Shown piece after piece: positions 1-6,585 of a stretch of 11,139 bases of DNA. The notes under the pieces were generated by a model that worked only from the letters and a program-made list of their open reading frames with translations, was not told where the DNA came from and searched no databases. The stretch spans positions 1 through 11,139 of the forward strand of contig CAMCJY010000035.1 of NCBI GenBank assembly GCA_945875225.1, given 5' to 3'. The position numbers were made by a program, and so were the translations under genes. The DNA is from Comamonas sp. lk (GTDB lineage Bacteria; Pseudomonadota; Gammaproteobacteria; Burkholderiales; Burkholderiaceae_C). How positions within the stretch are numbered: position 1 is the stretch's first letter; each line of letters begins with the position of its first letter.

Positions 1-74
1 ACCAAAGGCGTGGTGTTGATGGAGGAGATGACCGCGTCGTCGCCGTCTGGGCTGGGGCCCACGTTCATAGCCAT
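1..74 (-). CDS. exbD: ExbD/TolR-family protein, N-terminal fragment (runs off the window)
   Basis: Only the first 24 codons are present; the gene continues beyond position 1. The translation begins MAMNVGPSPDGDDAVISSIN and continues TTPLV, the cytoplasmic N-terminus typical of ExbD, where an 'I..INTTPLVDV' stretch leads into the single transmembrane helix. ExbD partners ExbB in the inner-membrane proton channel that powers TonB. The ATG at 74 is preferred over the second ATG at 68 because a weak AGG (84-86) lies 9 nt upstream of it; the second cannot be excluded. The gene follows exbB after 30 nt on the same strand, so the two are almost certainly co-transcribed. The transmembrane segment and its proton-carrying Asp are outside the window and cannot be checked. 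Confidence 0.85.
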   Translation of the reverse strand, partial: MAMNVGPSPDGDDAVISSINTTPL

Positions 75-104
75 AGTGCTGCGCCTGCGAAGAAAGACTG
101 GGCT

Positions 105-899
105 TTAGTTCTTGATGGTGCCCAGCACCACCGCGTGCAGGTCGTTGCCAAAGGTACGCACTTCGTCCATAACGGCTTTGTTGCGACGTACCAGCCAGTT
201 GTAGGCCAGCACCGCAGGCACGGCTCCTGCCAGGCCAATGGCGGTCATGATCAGGGCCTCGCCCACGGGACCGGCTACTTTGTCAATAGAGGCTTGGCCG
301 GAAATACCAATCGCAGTGAGGGCGTGGTAAATACCCCAGACCGTGCCAAACAAGCCGACAAAGGGAGAGGTAGAACCCACGGTAGCTAGAAAAGCCAGAC
401 CGCTTTGGGTGTTGCTATGCACCCGGTCCACCGCGCGCTGGATGGCCATGGCGATCCAGTCGTTCAGCGGGATGTGGCCCATCAGGCCGTGGTGTTTGCT
501 CACTGCGGTGCCAGCCGCATCGGCCAAAAAGCGGTAGGGGCTTTCTTGCGACAGCGCTGCGGTGCCTTCGGCTACCGTCTTGGCGCTCCAAAAGGCTTGG
601 GCGTCTTTGCCTTGGCGGCCCATCTTGCTTTGCTCGAGGACTTTGACAATCATGATGTACCAGCTGCCCATGCTCATGATCACCAGCAGCAGCAAGACCA
701 CTTTGGTCACCAGGTCGGAGCTGGCCCACAGGGCTTCTAGGCCGTAGGGGTTGGCGGTACTGACCGCCGCTACAGCAGCTACTGCTGCGCTGGCGGGAGC
801 ATCCGTTTGCGCTATCGCTTGCACTGAGCCTAGCAGGCCCGCTAAAACTAAGAACGCACTTGCGCAGGCGTATCGAACTTTCTTGCCGTCAAATTTCAT
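105..899 (-). CDS. exbB: ExbB, MotA/TolQ/ExbB proton channel protein
   Basis: 264 aa. ExbB forms the oligomeric inner-membrane channel that, with ExbD, converts proton flow into movement of TonB for outer-membrane import. Three membrane helices are visible at about residues 62-85, 167-192 and 209-236, the family topology. Thr186 (in GLFGTVWGI), Glu214 and Thr219 (in PVGEALIMTA) have the same spacing as E. coli ExbB Thr148, Glu176 and Thr181, so the channel residues are intact. Residues 1-31 look like a cleavable signal peptide, followed by an Ala/Val-rich linker (about 35-47). This gives the longer periplasmic N-terminus seen in some proteobacterial ExbB proteins and absent from E. coli. That extension and the match to E. 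coli ExbB rather than TolQ favour ExbB. It is the first gene of its operon; no tonB lies upstream, where the divergent receptor gene begins instead. Confidence 0.95.
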   Translation of the reverse strand: MKFDGKKVRYACASAFLVLAGLLGSVQAIAQTDAPASAAVAAVAAVSTANPYGLEALWASSDLVTKVVLLLLVIMSMGSWYIMIVKVLEQSKMGRQGKDAQAFWSAKTVAEGTAALSQESPYRFLADAAGTAVSKHHGLMGHIPLNDWIAMAIQRAVDRVHSNTQSGLAFLATVGSTSPFVGLFGTVWGIYHALTAIGISGQASIDKVAGPVGEALIMTAIGLAGAVPAVLAYNWLVRRNKAVMDEVRTFGNDLHAVVLGTIKN

Positions 900-906
900 T
901 TTCCCG

Positions 907-912
907 ATCCTT
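907..912 (-). promoter_or_regulatory. ribosome binding site of exbB
   Basis: On the minus strand AAGGAT lies 7 nt upstream of the exbB ATG at 899. It is a good Shine-Dalgarno match at good spacing and supports the long form of ExbB including the signal peptide. Confidence 0.7.
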
Positions 913-930
913 GCGATGTGAGGGGCTGTT

Positions 931-960
931 GATAGAGGCCCTTAATTAGCGAACCGTCAA
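931..960 (-). promoter_or_regulatory. tentative exbB promoter
   Basis: Read on the minus strand, TTGACG (955-960) is five of six to the sigma70 -35 consensus. At 18 bp spacing stands TCTATC (931-936), a poor -10 (three of six). The -35 lies inside the left arm and spacer of the inverted repeat at 951-974, so a protein bound there would block it. Weak evidence. Confidence 0.25.
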
Positions 961-974
961 GCTTCGAACGGTTC
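951..974. repeat. operator-like inverted repeat GAACCGT-N10-ACGGTTC
   Basis: Two perfect 7-bp arms (951-957 and 968-974) with a 10-nt spacer lie 52-75 bp upstream of the exbB start and about 240 bp upstream of the receptor. No T-run follows on either strand, so a terminator is unlikely. The size and spacing suit a dimeric regulator. A 7-bp dyad in about 300 bp can also arise by chance, so function is inferred only. Confidence 0.4.
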
Positions 975-1019
975 ATTTGATTTTGACCTAAACCAATAGT
1001 CTACATGGTGTTGAATTTT

Positions 1020-1029
1020 GCAAATTTGC
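1020..1029. repeat. 10-bp perfect palindrome GCAAATTTGC
   Basis: A perfect palindrome without spacer in the AT-rich half of the divergent region. It could be half of a larger protein site, but the flanks do not extend the symmetry and no known operator consensus was recognised. Confidence 0.2.
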
Positions 1030-1211
1030 TGAAAGCTAACCCAAGCCAATGCCCTAGTTTGGATGGCATTTGATCCTCACGGGCGAAGCTACACCGATCA
1101 GCGTATCAAAAAAGCAACAAATTAGCGCAATTAATGGTAAACCCTAAATGGAAATGTATCGATTTTCTCTAATATGTCACATCGTTATGTTGGATTTATC
1201 AAATTTAAAAA

Positions 1212-4208
1212 ATGAAACCTACTCCTACCTTCAAACTTAGCAACAAGCCCGCTGCGCTGGCCGTGATGGCGCTGGTCTTCATGCAATCGGCGTCCGCGCA
1301 AACGGCTGCGGAAACGACTGCCGCCCCAGAAACCAAGCCCCCTGCCGAAACGCAGACACTGCAAGAGGTCGTCGTGTCTGGCTCGCGTATCAAGCGCGAC
1401 AACTTCAGCACCTCTGCTCCGGTCACCATCATCCGCAATGAAGATGCGATTTCGGCAGGCTTCACCTCCACCGCCCAAGTGCTGCAAAGCACAGCCGTCA
1501 CCGGCGGACAGGGCCAAATCAACAACGCCTACGGCGGTTTCGTGACCGATGGCGGCCCGGGCGCCAACACGATTGGCCTGCGCGGACTTGGGCCCACGCG
1601 CTCCTTGGTGCTGTTGAACGGTCGGCGCATGTCCCCCTCGGGGACGCGGGGCTCGGTCGGCGCTGCCGACTTGAACACCTTGCCCAATTCCATCATTGAC
1701 CGCATTGAGGTCTTAAAAGATGGCGCCTCCTCGATTTACGGTTCGGACGCGGTGGCCGGTGTGGTCAACATCATCACGAAGAAAAACCTGACCTCGTTTA
1801 ATGTGGACGCCTCGACATCGCGCCCTGTGGATGGTGGCGGCAACTCAAACAACTTCTCTATTTCCGGCGGCCAAGTGGCCGATAACTGGCGCTTCTTGGC
1901 CTCTTACCAGGTCAACGACCAAGAAAGTTTGACGCTGGGCCAACGCGATTGGACCCGATGCAATACGGACTATCGCCGCACCAGCGTCAATGGCGTAGTA
2001 GGCGAATGGGGCAGCTATGACTATGTAGACCCGACCACCGGCAAGCCCAAGTGCTACCCCATCAGCGGCACCGGCTCCAACGGCGTCACGATCAATACCT
2101 TGGGCACGGTCAGTAAAGTGGGCGTTGGTGCCCCTGGCGCTGTCGGTACGTCGTTTAACCGCTGGCGTCCCAATGCCGCCATTACTACGGGCCTCGTGGG
2201 CTATGAAGGTGTAGGCGGCGGCGCCAATGGCTTGAATGTTCGCGATACCTTTGATCCGCGCATGCTCAATAAGACACTGCTGTCACCGGTGCGCAACCAG
2301 AATGTGTATACCCAAGGCGGCGTAGATTTGGGTATGCTAGGTGATGCCGAGCTGTACTACGAGGTGTTGTTGAACCGCCGCGATTCCAGTCAAACTGGGT
2401 TCCGCCAGTTCTCGCTCGACTATCAAAAGGGCAGTCCGCTAATTCCCGCCAACTTGCAGACGCTTGCGCGATTTCTTCCGGCACAGTTGACCACCAACGG
2501 CCAAGACGTTGGGGTGCGTGCCTTCATCGGTTTCGGTAACGACGTGTCCAGCCAGACGGTCGACTTTAGCCGTGTCGCCGCAGGCTTGCGTGGTGCCTTG
2601 GCGAACACCGGTTGGGATTACGATGTGTCGATTGTCAGCAGCCAAAGCAGTGGGTCGTATACCTCTTATGCGTTCCTGACGGATCGCTTGGCACAAAGCT
2701 CGAACGTGGTGGTCAGTGGCAGTGGCTTTGCTTGCGTCAACCCGGCCAACGGTTGCGTTGCCGCACCCGCACTGACCGCTGCAGTCATTGGCGGCCAATT
2801 GCCTGCGGACTATGTGAACTACGTCTGGCAACCCTTTACCGGCAAGACCAATTTCAGAGAGGATGTGGTGGCTGCTTCGGTCACTGGCCCGGTTTTCTCG
2901 CTGCCCTACGGCAAAGTCAAAGCCGCCATCGGTGTAGAGACACGCAATTCCAGCATTGACGATACGCCTTCTGATGAGTCTATCAAGGGTAATACCTTTA
3001 ACTTTTCGTCCTCGACACCTACACGGGGTAGCGATCGCTCCAATGACCTGTTCGGTGAAATTGAAGTGCCTTTGTTGAAAGATTTGCCGGGTTTTCAAGA
3101 GCTCACCTTGAATGCTTCGGGCCGCAGGGCTGACTACCAGTCCTACGGTGCCGCATCCACCTACAAAGCTGGTGCGCTGTGGACACCGGTGAAGTCACTG
3201 ACGCTTCGCGCAACCCAGGGCACTTCTTACCGCGCCCCCGCGCTCTATGAGCAGTTTTTGGGTGCCACTTCGGGCTTCCTCAACCAGAGCGCCGATCCCT
3301 GCAACAACTGGGATTCGCCAACCAACGCCGGCACCGTCCGCGGTAAGAACTGCCAAAGCGAAGGGCTTCCCGCCGGTTTCAATGCCACTTCGGGTATCCA
3401 GGTCAATGGTGTGGGCGGACGTGAAGCAGGGCTGAAGGCAGAAACTTCAGAGAACAAATCCTTTGGCATCATTTTCCAGCCCGAACTGGCGACTGGCTGG
3501 GGTGATCTGGCTGTCGCGGTGGACCGCTTTGACATCAAAGTCGACAACGGCGTAGCCAGCATTGGTGGCTCTTCCATCCTGAGCAAATGCTATGACGACC
3601 CGGCCTTCCGCGCCGGTGGTAGTTTCTGCCGTCTGGTTTCGGCACGTGCGGCGGGGACCAATGCGCTTGTCATCACCAACGGCTTCATCAACCTGGCGAC
3701 TGACGTGGTGAATGGGATCGACATCACCGTTCGCTACACCAACGATGTAGGTACCGGCCGTCTGCGTACGAATTTGTCGCTCACCCGATTCGACGAAACA
3801 TCGAACAAGTTTTATGCCACTGACCCATTATGGGATAACAACGGTACGCTCACGAATCCCACATGGTCTGGCGCGCTGAACGTCAACTACACCGTGAAAG
3901 ACTGGACCTACTTCTACGGACTAGACTTTGTCGGTAAAACGTCGACCTACGCATACTACGGGGAAGATGCTGCTACGAGCACCTACAAGCTGGACACCCC
4001 AGACTATTTCCTGCATGCGGCGTCTGTGCAATACAAGGATACGGTAGGCAAGTGGAGCGCCACCTTGGGCGTTCGTAATATCGCCGACACGAAGCCTCCT
4101 ATGATTTCTGCCCAGGCTGGCTACAACCGCGTCGGTAACGCCCCGCTGTACAGCGGCTATGACTACATGGGTCGTCGAATCTTTTTGAACGTATCCAAGT
4201 CGTTCTAA
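1212..4208 (+). CDS. TonB-dependent outer-membrane receptor, large (998 aa)
   Basis: Outer-membrane gated channel for active import of a substrate, powered by TonB-ExbB-ExbD. Residues 1-30 form a Sec signal peptide (hydrophobic core LAVMALVFM, cleavage near SASA/Q). A TonB box-like QEVVVSG stands at 51-57. The plug domain (about 62-190) has the family blocks LRGLGPTRSLVLLNGRR, IDRIEVLKDGASSIYGSDAV and GVVNIITK. The rest is a long beta-barrel ending in a C-terminal Phe (GRRIFLNVSKSF), the usual BAM signal. There is no N-terminal FecA-type signalling domain, so transcriptional signalling through an anti-sigma factor is not expected. All eight cysteines fall in successive pairs (250/281, 508/515, 697/714, 793/806), probably disulfides in surface loops. 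The start has no Shine-Dalgarno; an A/T-rich leader precedes it. The substrate is not evident from sequence. The neighbours (S9 peptidase, Opp transporter) suggest a peptide. Confidence 0.93.
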   Translation: MKPTPTFKLSNKPAALAVMALVFMQSASAQTAAETTAAPETKPPAETQTLQEVVVSGSRIKRDNFSTSAPVTIIRNEDAISAGFTSTAQVLQSTAVTGGQGQINNAYGGFVTDGGPGANTIGLRGLGPTRSLVLLNGRRMSPSGTRGSVGAADLNTLPNSIIDRIEVLKDGASSIYGSDAVAGVVNIITKKNLTSFNVDASTSRPVDGGGNSNNFSISGGQVADNWRFLASYQVNDQESLTLGQRDWTRCNTDYRRTSVNGVVGEWGSYDYVDPTTGKPKCYPISGTGSNGVTINTLGTVSKVGVGAPGAVGTSFNRWRPNAAITTGLVGYEGVGGGANGLNVRDTFDPRMLNKTLLSPVRNQNVYTQGGVDLGMLGDAELYYEVLLNRRDSSQTGFRQFSLDYQKGSPLIPANLQTLARFLPAQLTTNGQDVGVRAFIGFGNDVSSQTVDFSRVAAGLRGALANTGWDYDVSIVSSQSSGSYTSYAFLTDRLAQSSNVVVSGSGFACVNPANGCVAAPALTAAVIGGQLPADYVNYVWQPFTGKTNFREDVVAASVTGPVFSLPYGKVKAAIGVETRNSSIDDTPSDESIKGNTFNFSSSTPTRGSDRSNDLFGEIEVPLLKDLPGFQELTLNASGRRADYQSYGAASTYKAGALWTPVKSLTLRATQGTSYRAPALYEQFLGATSGFLNQSADPCNNWDSPTNAGTVRGKNCQSEGLPAGFNATSGIQVNGVGGREAGLKAETSENKSFGIIFQPELATGWGDLAVAVDRFDIKVDNGVASIGGSSILSKCYDDPAFRAGGSFCRLVSARAAGTNALVITNGFINLATDVVNGIDITVRYTNDVGTGRLRTNLSLTRFDETSNKFYATDPLWDNNGTLTNPTWSGALNVNYTVKDWTYFYGLDFVGKTSTYAYYGEDAATSTYKLDTPDYFLHAASVQYKDTVGKWSATLGVRNIADTKPPMISAQAGYNRVGNAPLYSGYDYMGRRIFLNVSKSF

Positions 4209-4222
4209 TCTAGGTCGCAAAC

Positions 4223-4258
4223 AGGCCCTGACAACCCGAGTTGTCAGGGCCTTTTTTT
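4223..4258 (+). terminator. strong intrinsic terminator after the receptor gene
   Basis: A perfect 13-bp stem (4223-4235 with 4240-4252), loop CCGA and a run of seven T (4252-4258), starting 15 nt after the receptor stop. This is a textbook rho-independent terminator. It sits directly in front of the peptidase ribosome binding site, so it also forms the 5' leader of any transcript that reads on into the peptidase gene. Confidence 0.95.
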
Positions 4259-4262
4259 ATTC

Positions 4263-4266
4263 AGGA
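4263..4266 (+). promoter_or_regulatory. ribosome binding site that fixes the GTG start of the S9 peptidase
   Basis: AGGA lies 7 nt upstream of the GTG at 4274. The spacing, and the fact that the frame upstream of it encodes only terminator sequence, select this GTG as the start. Confidence 0.75.
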
Positions 4267-4273
4267 ATTGATC

Positions 4274-6349
4274 GTGAAAAAACTAGTTTCCTCATGGGGT
4301 GGGGCCGGCGTCTATGTAGCGCTTTCGTGCTTGCTTGCGGGCCAAGCTTGGGCGCAAACCGCGGCGCCTGCTGCAGCCATTCGAGTGCCGACCATGGCGC
4401 AATTGGCGCAATTTCCCGCGATGACCGGGTTCCAGATTTCGCCGGATGGTAAGCACATGATTGCCATTGAAAGTGCAGGGGACACACGTAGTATCTTGGT
4501 GTGGAAACTGGCCGATTTGTCGGCCAAACCCACCGTGATCGGCGCTAAAAATATGCTGATCAGCGGTGCATCATTCTTAAAAAATGACATGTTGCAGGTC
4601 AATCTGTCGCAGCGCTACGACTTCCGTGGCGATCAGATGGTGAAGACATTCATTAGCAAACTATTGTTCACTGATCTGGAAGGGAAAAACTGGATTGAGC
4701 CCATGGCATCGGTTGAAATTGCCCGGACCACAGATGCAAAAGTCCAGGCGGCGCTCTCCAACCCTTCGGTGCTAAGCCGCATGCCTGCCGACCCGGACCA
4801 TATCGTGCTCGAGAGTGACTCCCGGGGTGATACCCGGGACCTGTTCCGTTACAACGTACGCACGGGCGCCTCCACCCGCTTAATGAAACTGGGAGAGAAC
4901 GATAGCGCAGTGTCAGTCAACGCGGCGGGTATTCCCTGGGCCAAGACGCGCTTTGGAAGCGACGGGGAGGGTGCCTTTGTCGCGCTTGATTTTCGCGTGA
5001 GCGATGGCCGCTGGGAAGAGCACTTTCGCAACTACGTCAAAGCCCGGGATGTCGTAGATGTCATAGCACCCGGCGCCAAGCCCGGTATCGCCATCATCCA
5101 GAGCAATGTGGGCCAGGAGTTCGCAGCTATCTACGAATACGACATCGCAGCAAAGAAAACGATTTCCAAGTTGTTTGAACACAAGTTCTTCGATGCTACG
5201 GGTGTGCGTAGTTTAGGTAAGGATGATGAAACCCCGGGGCAGGATGGTTTTGATGGCTACCAATATGCGGGTCTATTCGGTTCGGATACGTATTGGGAAA
5301 ACCCGGAAATCAATGCCGTTATTTTGGGCATGGCGCAGGCCTTGGGTATCAAGCAAACCAAGCAAAAACTGATGGCGGTGTCCGGTTCCAACCAAACCGA
5401 GGTACCCGCCTTTGACGGGGTGTCCATACGGCTGCTGCGGCGTGTTGCCGGCGAAACGCCCAGCTATTTGTTTCGGGTGAGCGGCCTGGCCTACCCGACC
5501 GAGTACTACCTGTTGCAAAAGCAAAATTTGCAGTTGCTGGCCAAAGAACAGCCCGCCCTGGACCGGGCTGCTTTGGGATCGGCGCGCTTTGTCTATTACC
5601 CGGCGCGTGACGGGCTCAACATTCCAGCTTTTCTGACTATTCCAAACGAAAAACTATGCGGCCCCGGGCCCTATGCCACCGTAGTGCACCCACATGGGGG
5701 GCCGTGGTCCCGCGATAACATGAATTTCGATAACTCGGGTTGGGTGCCTTTGATGGTGACGCAATGCAAAGTAGTGCTGCAACCCCAGTTCCGAGGCTCC
5801 TCGGGCTGGGGCCGTACCCGGTGGCTGGCCGGTGACCGCGAGTGGGGACAGAAGATGCAGGACGACAAGGACGACGGTGCGAAGTGGCTGGTCAGCGAAA
5901 AATTGGCCGACCCGCGCAGGATGGCGATGTTCGGGTTTTCGTATGGAGGCTACTCGGCATTTGCCGCTGCCGTGCGGCCTAACGATTTATACAAGTGCGC
6001 TATTGCTGGCGCAGGCGTATCGGACATCAAAAGAATTACCGCGCGCAGTTATGCAAACCCGTATTTCAAGGACGCGCAGGAGTCCACCATTCGCGGGCTC
6101 AATCCCTTGGAGTTTGCCGACAAGATCAAGATCCCCATCATGGTCTACCACGGGGATCGGGACCAGACGGTGCCGCTGAACCAGTCGCAGTTGTTTGTAG
6201 ACCGCGCGAAGTCCTCGGGCCAACCGGTGGACTACCACGTGCTGAAGGACTATGCCCATGGCCCGGCTTGGACGCGTCAGACTATGACCGAGCAGCTGAC
6301 CCTTATCAGTGACTACCTGAAAACGGGTTGCGGCGGCGGCGGACTCTGA
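4274..6349 (+). CDS. exported S9-family (prolyl oligopeptidase-type) serine peptidase
   Basis: 691 aa from a GTG start. The frame is open upstream to a TTG at 4241, but that lies inside the terminator, whereas GTG at 4274 has AGGA in front and begins a classical signal peptide (KKLV...ALSCLLAGQAWA, cleavage about 27/28). The protein should therefore act in the periplasm. Residues of about 36-430 form the beta-propeller that restricts entry to small peptides (ISPDGK at 55-60 is a typical blade motif). About 440-690 is the alpha/beta-hydrolase domain. Visible catalytic elements are HGGP (474-477, oxyanion region), GFSYGGY with Ser556, Asp630 in DRDQTVP and His662 in YAHGP. GxSYGG points to the S9B/S9C side rather than classical S9A prolyl oligopeptidase. 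It likely trims imported peptides. A lasso-peptide isopeptidase, also S9 and paired with a receptor, is an alternative. The C-terminus is an odd CGGGGL coded by repeated CGG. Confidence 0.9.
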   Translation: MKKLVSSWGGAGVYVALSCLLAGQAWAQTAAPAAAIRVPTMAQLAQFPAMTGFQISPDGKHMIAIESAGDTRSILVWKLADLSAKPTVIGAKNMLISGASFLKNDMLQVNLSQRYDFRGDQMVKTFISKLLFTDLEGKNWIEPMASVEIARTTDAKVQAALSNPSVLSRMPADPDHIVLESDSRGDTRDLFRYNVRTGASTRLMKLGENDSAVSVNAAGIPWAKTRFGSDGEGAFVALDFRVSDGRWEEHFRNYVKARDVVDVIAPGAKPGIAIIQSNVGQEFAAIYEYDIAAKKTISKLFEHKFFDATGVRSLGKDDETPGQDGFDGYQYAGLFGSDTYWENPEINAVILGMAQALGIKQTKQKLMAVSGSNQTEVPAFDGVSIRLLRRVAGETPSYLFRVSGLAYPTEYYLLQKQNLQLLAKEQPALDRAALGSARFVYYPARDGLNIPAFLTIPNEKLCGPGPYATVVHPHGGPWSRDNMNFDNSGWVPLMVTQCKVVLQPQFRGSSGWGRTRWLAGDREWGQKMQDDKDDGAKWLVSEKLADPRRMAMFGFSYGGYSAFAAAVRPNDLYKCAIAGAGVSDIKRITARSYANPYFKDAQESTIRGLNPLEFADKIKIPIMVYHGDRDQTVPLNQSQLFVDRAKSSGQPVDYHVLKDYAHGPAWTRQTMTEQLTLISDYLKTGCGGGGL

Positions 6350-6406
6350 TTTGCTCTGAGAAACATAGCTGCTTGCGCACGGGCCACAGGTGTAATGAGC
6401 CAAAAA

Positions 6407-6429
6407 GGGGTAGGGAGGTTTGCTACCCC
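6407..6429 (+). terminator. weak hairpin after the peptidase gene, possible terminator
   Basis: GGGGTAG (6407-6413) and CTACCCC (6423-6429) form a 7-bp stem with a 9-nt loop, 58 nt after the peptidase stop. No T-run follows at once; the nearest is seven T at 6451-6457. It may end peptidase transcription poorly, so opp could partly be read through from upstream. Confidence 0.35.
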
Positions 6430-6455
6430 CTCTCACCTTGGGGCGCGGCATTTTT

Positions 6456-6483
6456 TTGGTAATTGGTTTCGTGCTATTTTGAT
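6456..6483 (+). promoter_or_regulatory. tentative opp operon promoter
   Basis: TTGGTA (6456-6461) and TTTGAT (6478-6483), each four of six to sigma70 consensus, are 16 bp apart. Transcription would start near 6490, giving a leader of about 95 nt before oppA. The match is modest; it is the best pair I could find by eye in the 236-bp gap. Confidence 0.25.
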
Positions 6484-6494
6484 AAGCTCCTAGG

Positions 6495-6511
6495 GAATGC
6501 CTAACGCATTC
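6495..6511. repeat. operator-like dyad GAATGC-N5-GCATTC upstream of oppA
   Basis: Two perfect 6-bp arms with a 5-nt spacer, 75-91 bp upstream of the oppA start and just downstream of the tentative -10. This would be a repressor-type position. A dyad this short may be chance. Confidence 0.3.
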
Positions 6512-6572
6512 AACAATTTGTCGACTCTAGGTTAAGCTAAACACTGCTTGATAAGTTAGACCAACATTTTCC

Positions 6573-6578
6573 AGAAGG
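6573..6578 (+). promoter_or_regulatory. ribosome binding site of oppA
   Basis: AGAAGG lies 7 nt upstream of the ATG at 6586. An ATG at 6581 in another frame is followed at once by AGA TGA, so 6586 is the real start. Confidence 0.75.
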
Positions 6579-6585
6579 CAATGAG

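Larger units (their letters stand above)
900..1211. other. divergent intergenic region between exbB and the TonB-dependent receptor
   Basis: 312 bp separate the two divergent start codons. The right half (about 1010-1211) is clearly AT-rich compared with the genes. It must hold promoters for both directions. Seen in it are an inverted repeat (951-974), a 10-bp palindrome (1020-1029) and, near the receptor, a TAATAT at 1170-1175 that could be a -10 element but has no convincing -35. I saw no good 19-bp Fur-box match, no RNA gene and no credible small ORF. A 17-codon ATG frame at 1187-1240 overlaps the receptor start but has no ribosome binding site. Confidence 0.6.

Noticed and set aside
900..1211. 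Fur box in the divergent region
   Set aside because: No stretch gave a convincing match to the 19-bp inverted Fur consensus by eye.
2439..3098. Long minus-strand frame inside the receptor gene (219 codons), and similar long antisense frames in exbB, oppB and oppC
   Set aside because: These are shadows of real genes in GC-rich DNA; the proteins look compositionally random and have no recognisable domain or ribosome site.
4241..4273. N-terminal extension of the S9 peptidase from a TTG at 4241
   Set aside because: The 11 extra codons are terminator hairpin and T-run sequence, have no ribosome binding site and would bury the signal peptide; the GTG at 4274 has AGGA at 7 nt.
4319..4330. Lipobox-like ALSC in the peptidase signal peptide
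   Set aside because: The residue at -3 is Ala and the cysteine is followed by more hydrophobic core and a clear AWA/Q cleavage site, so a soluble periplasmic product is more likely.
6430..6457. T-run at 6451-6457 as the tail of a terminator
   Set aside because: The GC-rich sequence just before it (GGGGCGCGGCA) has no complementary partner next to it; the nearest stem ends 21 nt upstream.
6479..6555. Direct repeat TTGATAAG at 6479-6486 and 6548-6555
   Set aside because: An 8-mer repeated once in a 236-bp AT-rich gap is expected by chance.
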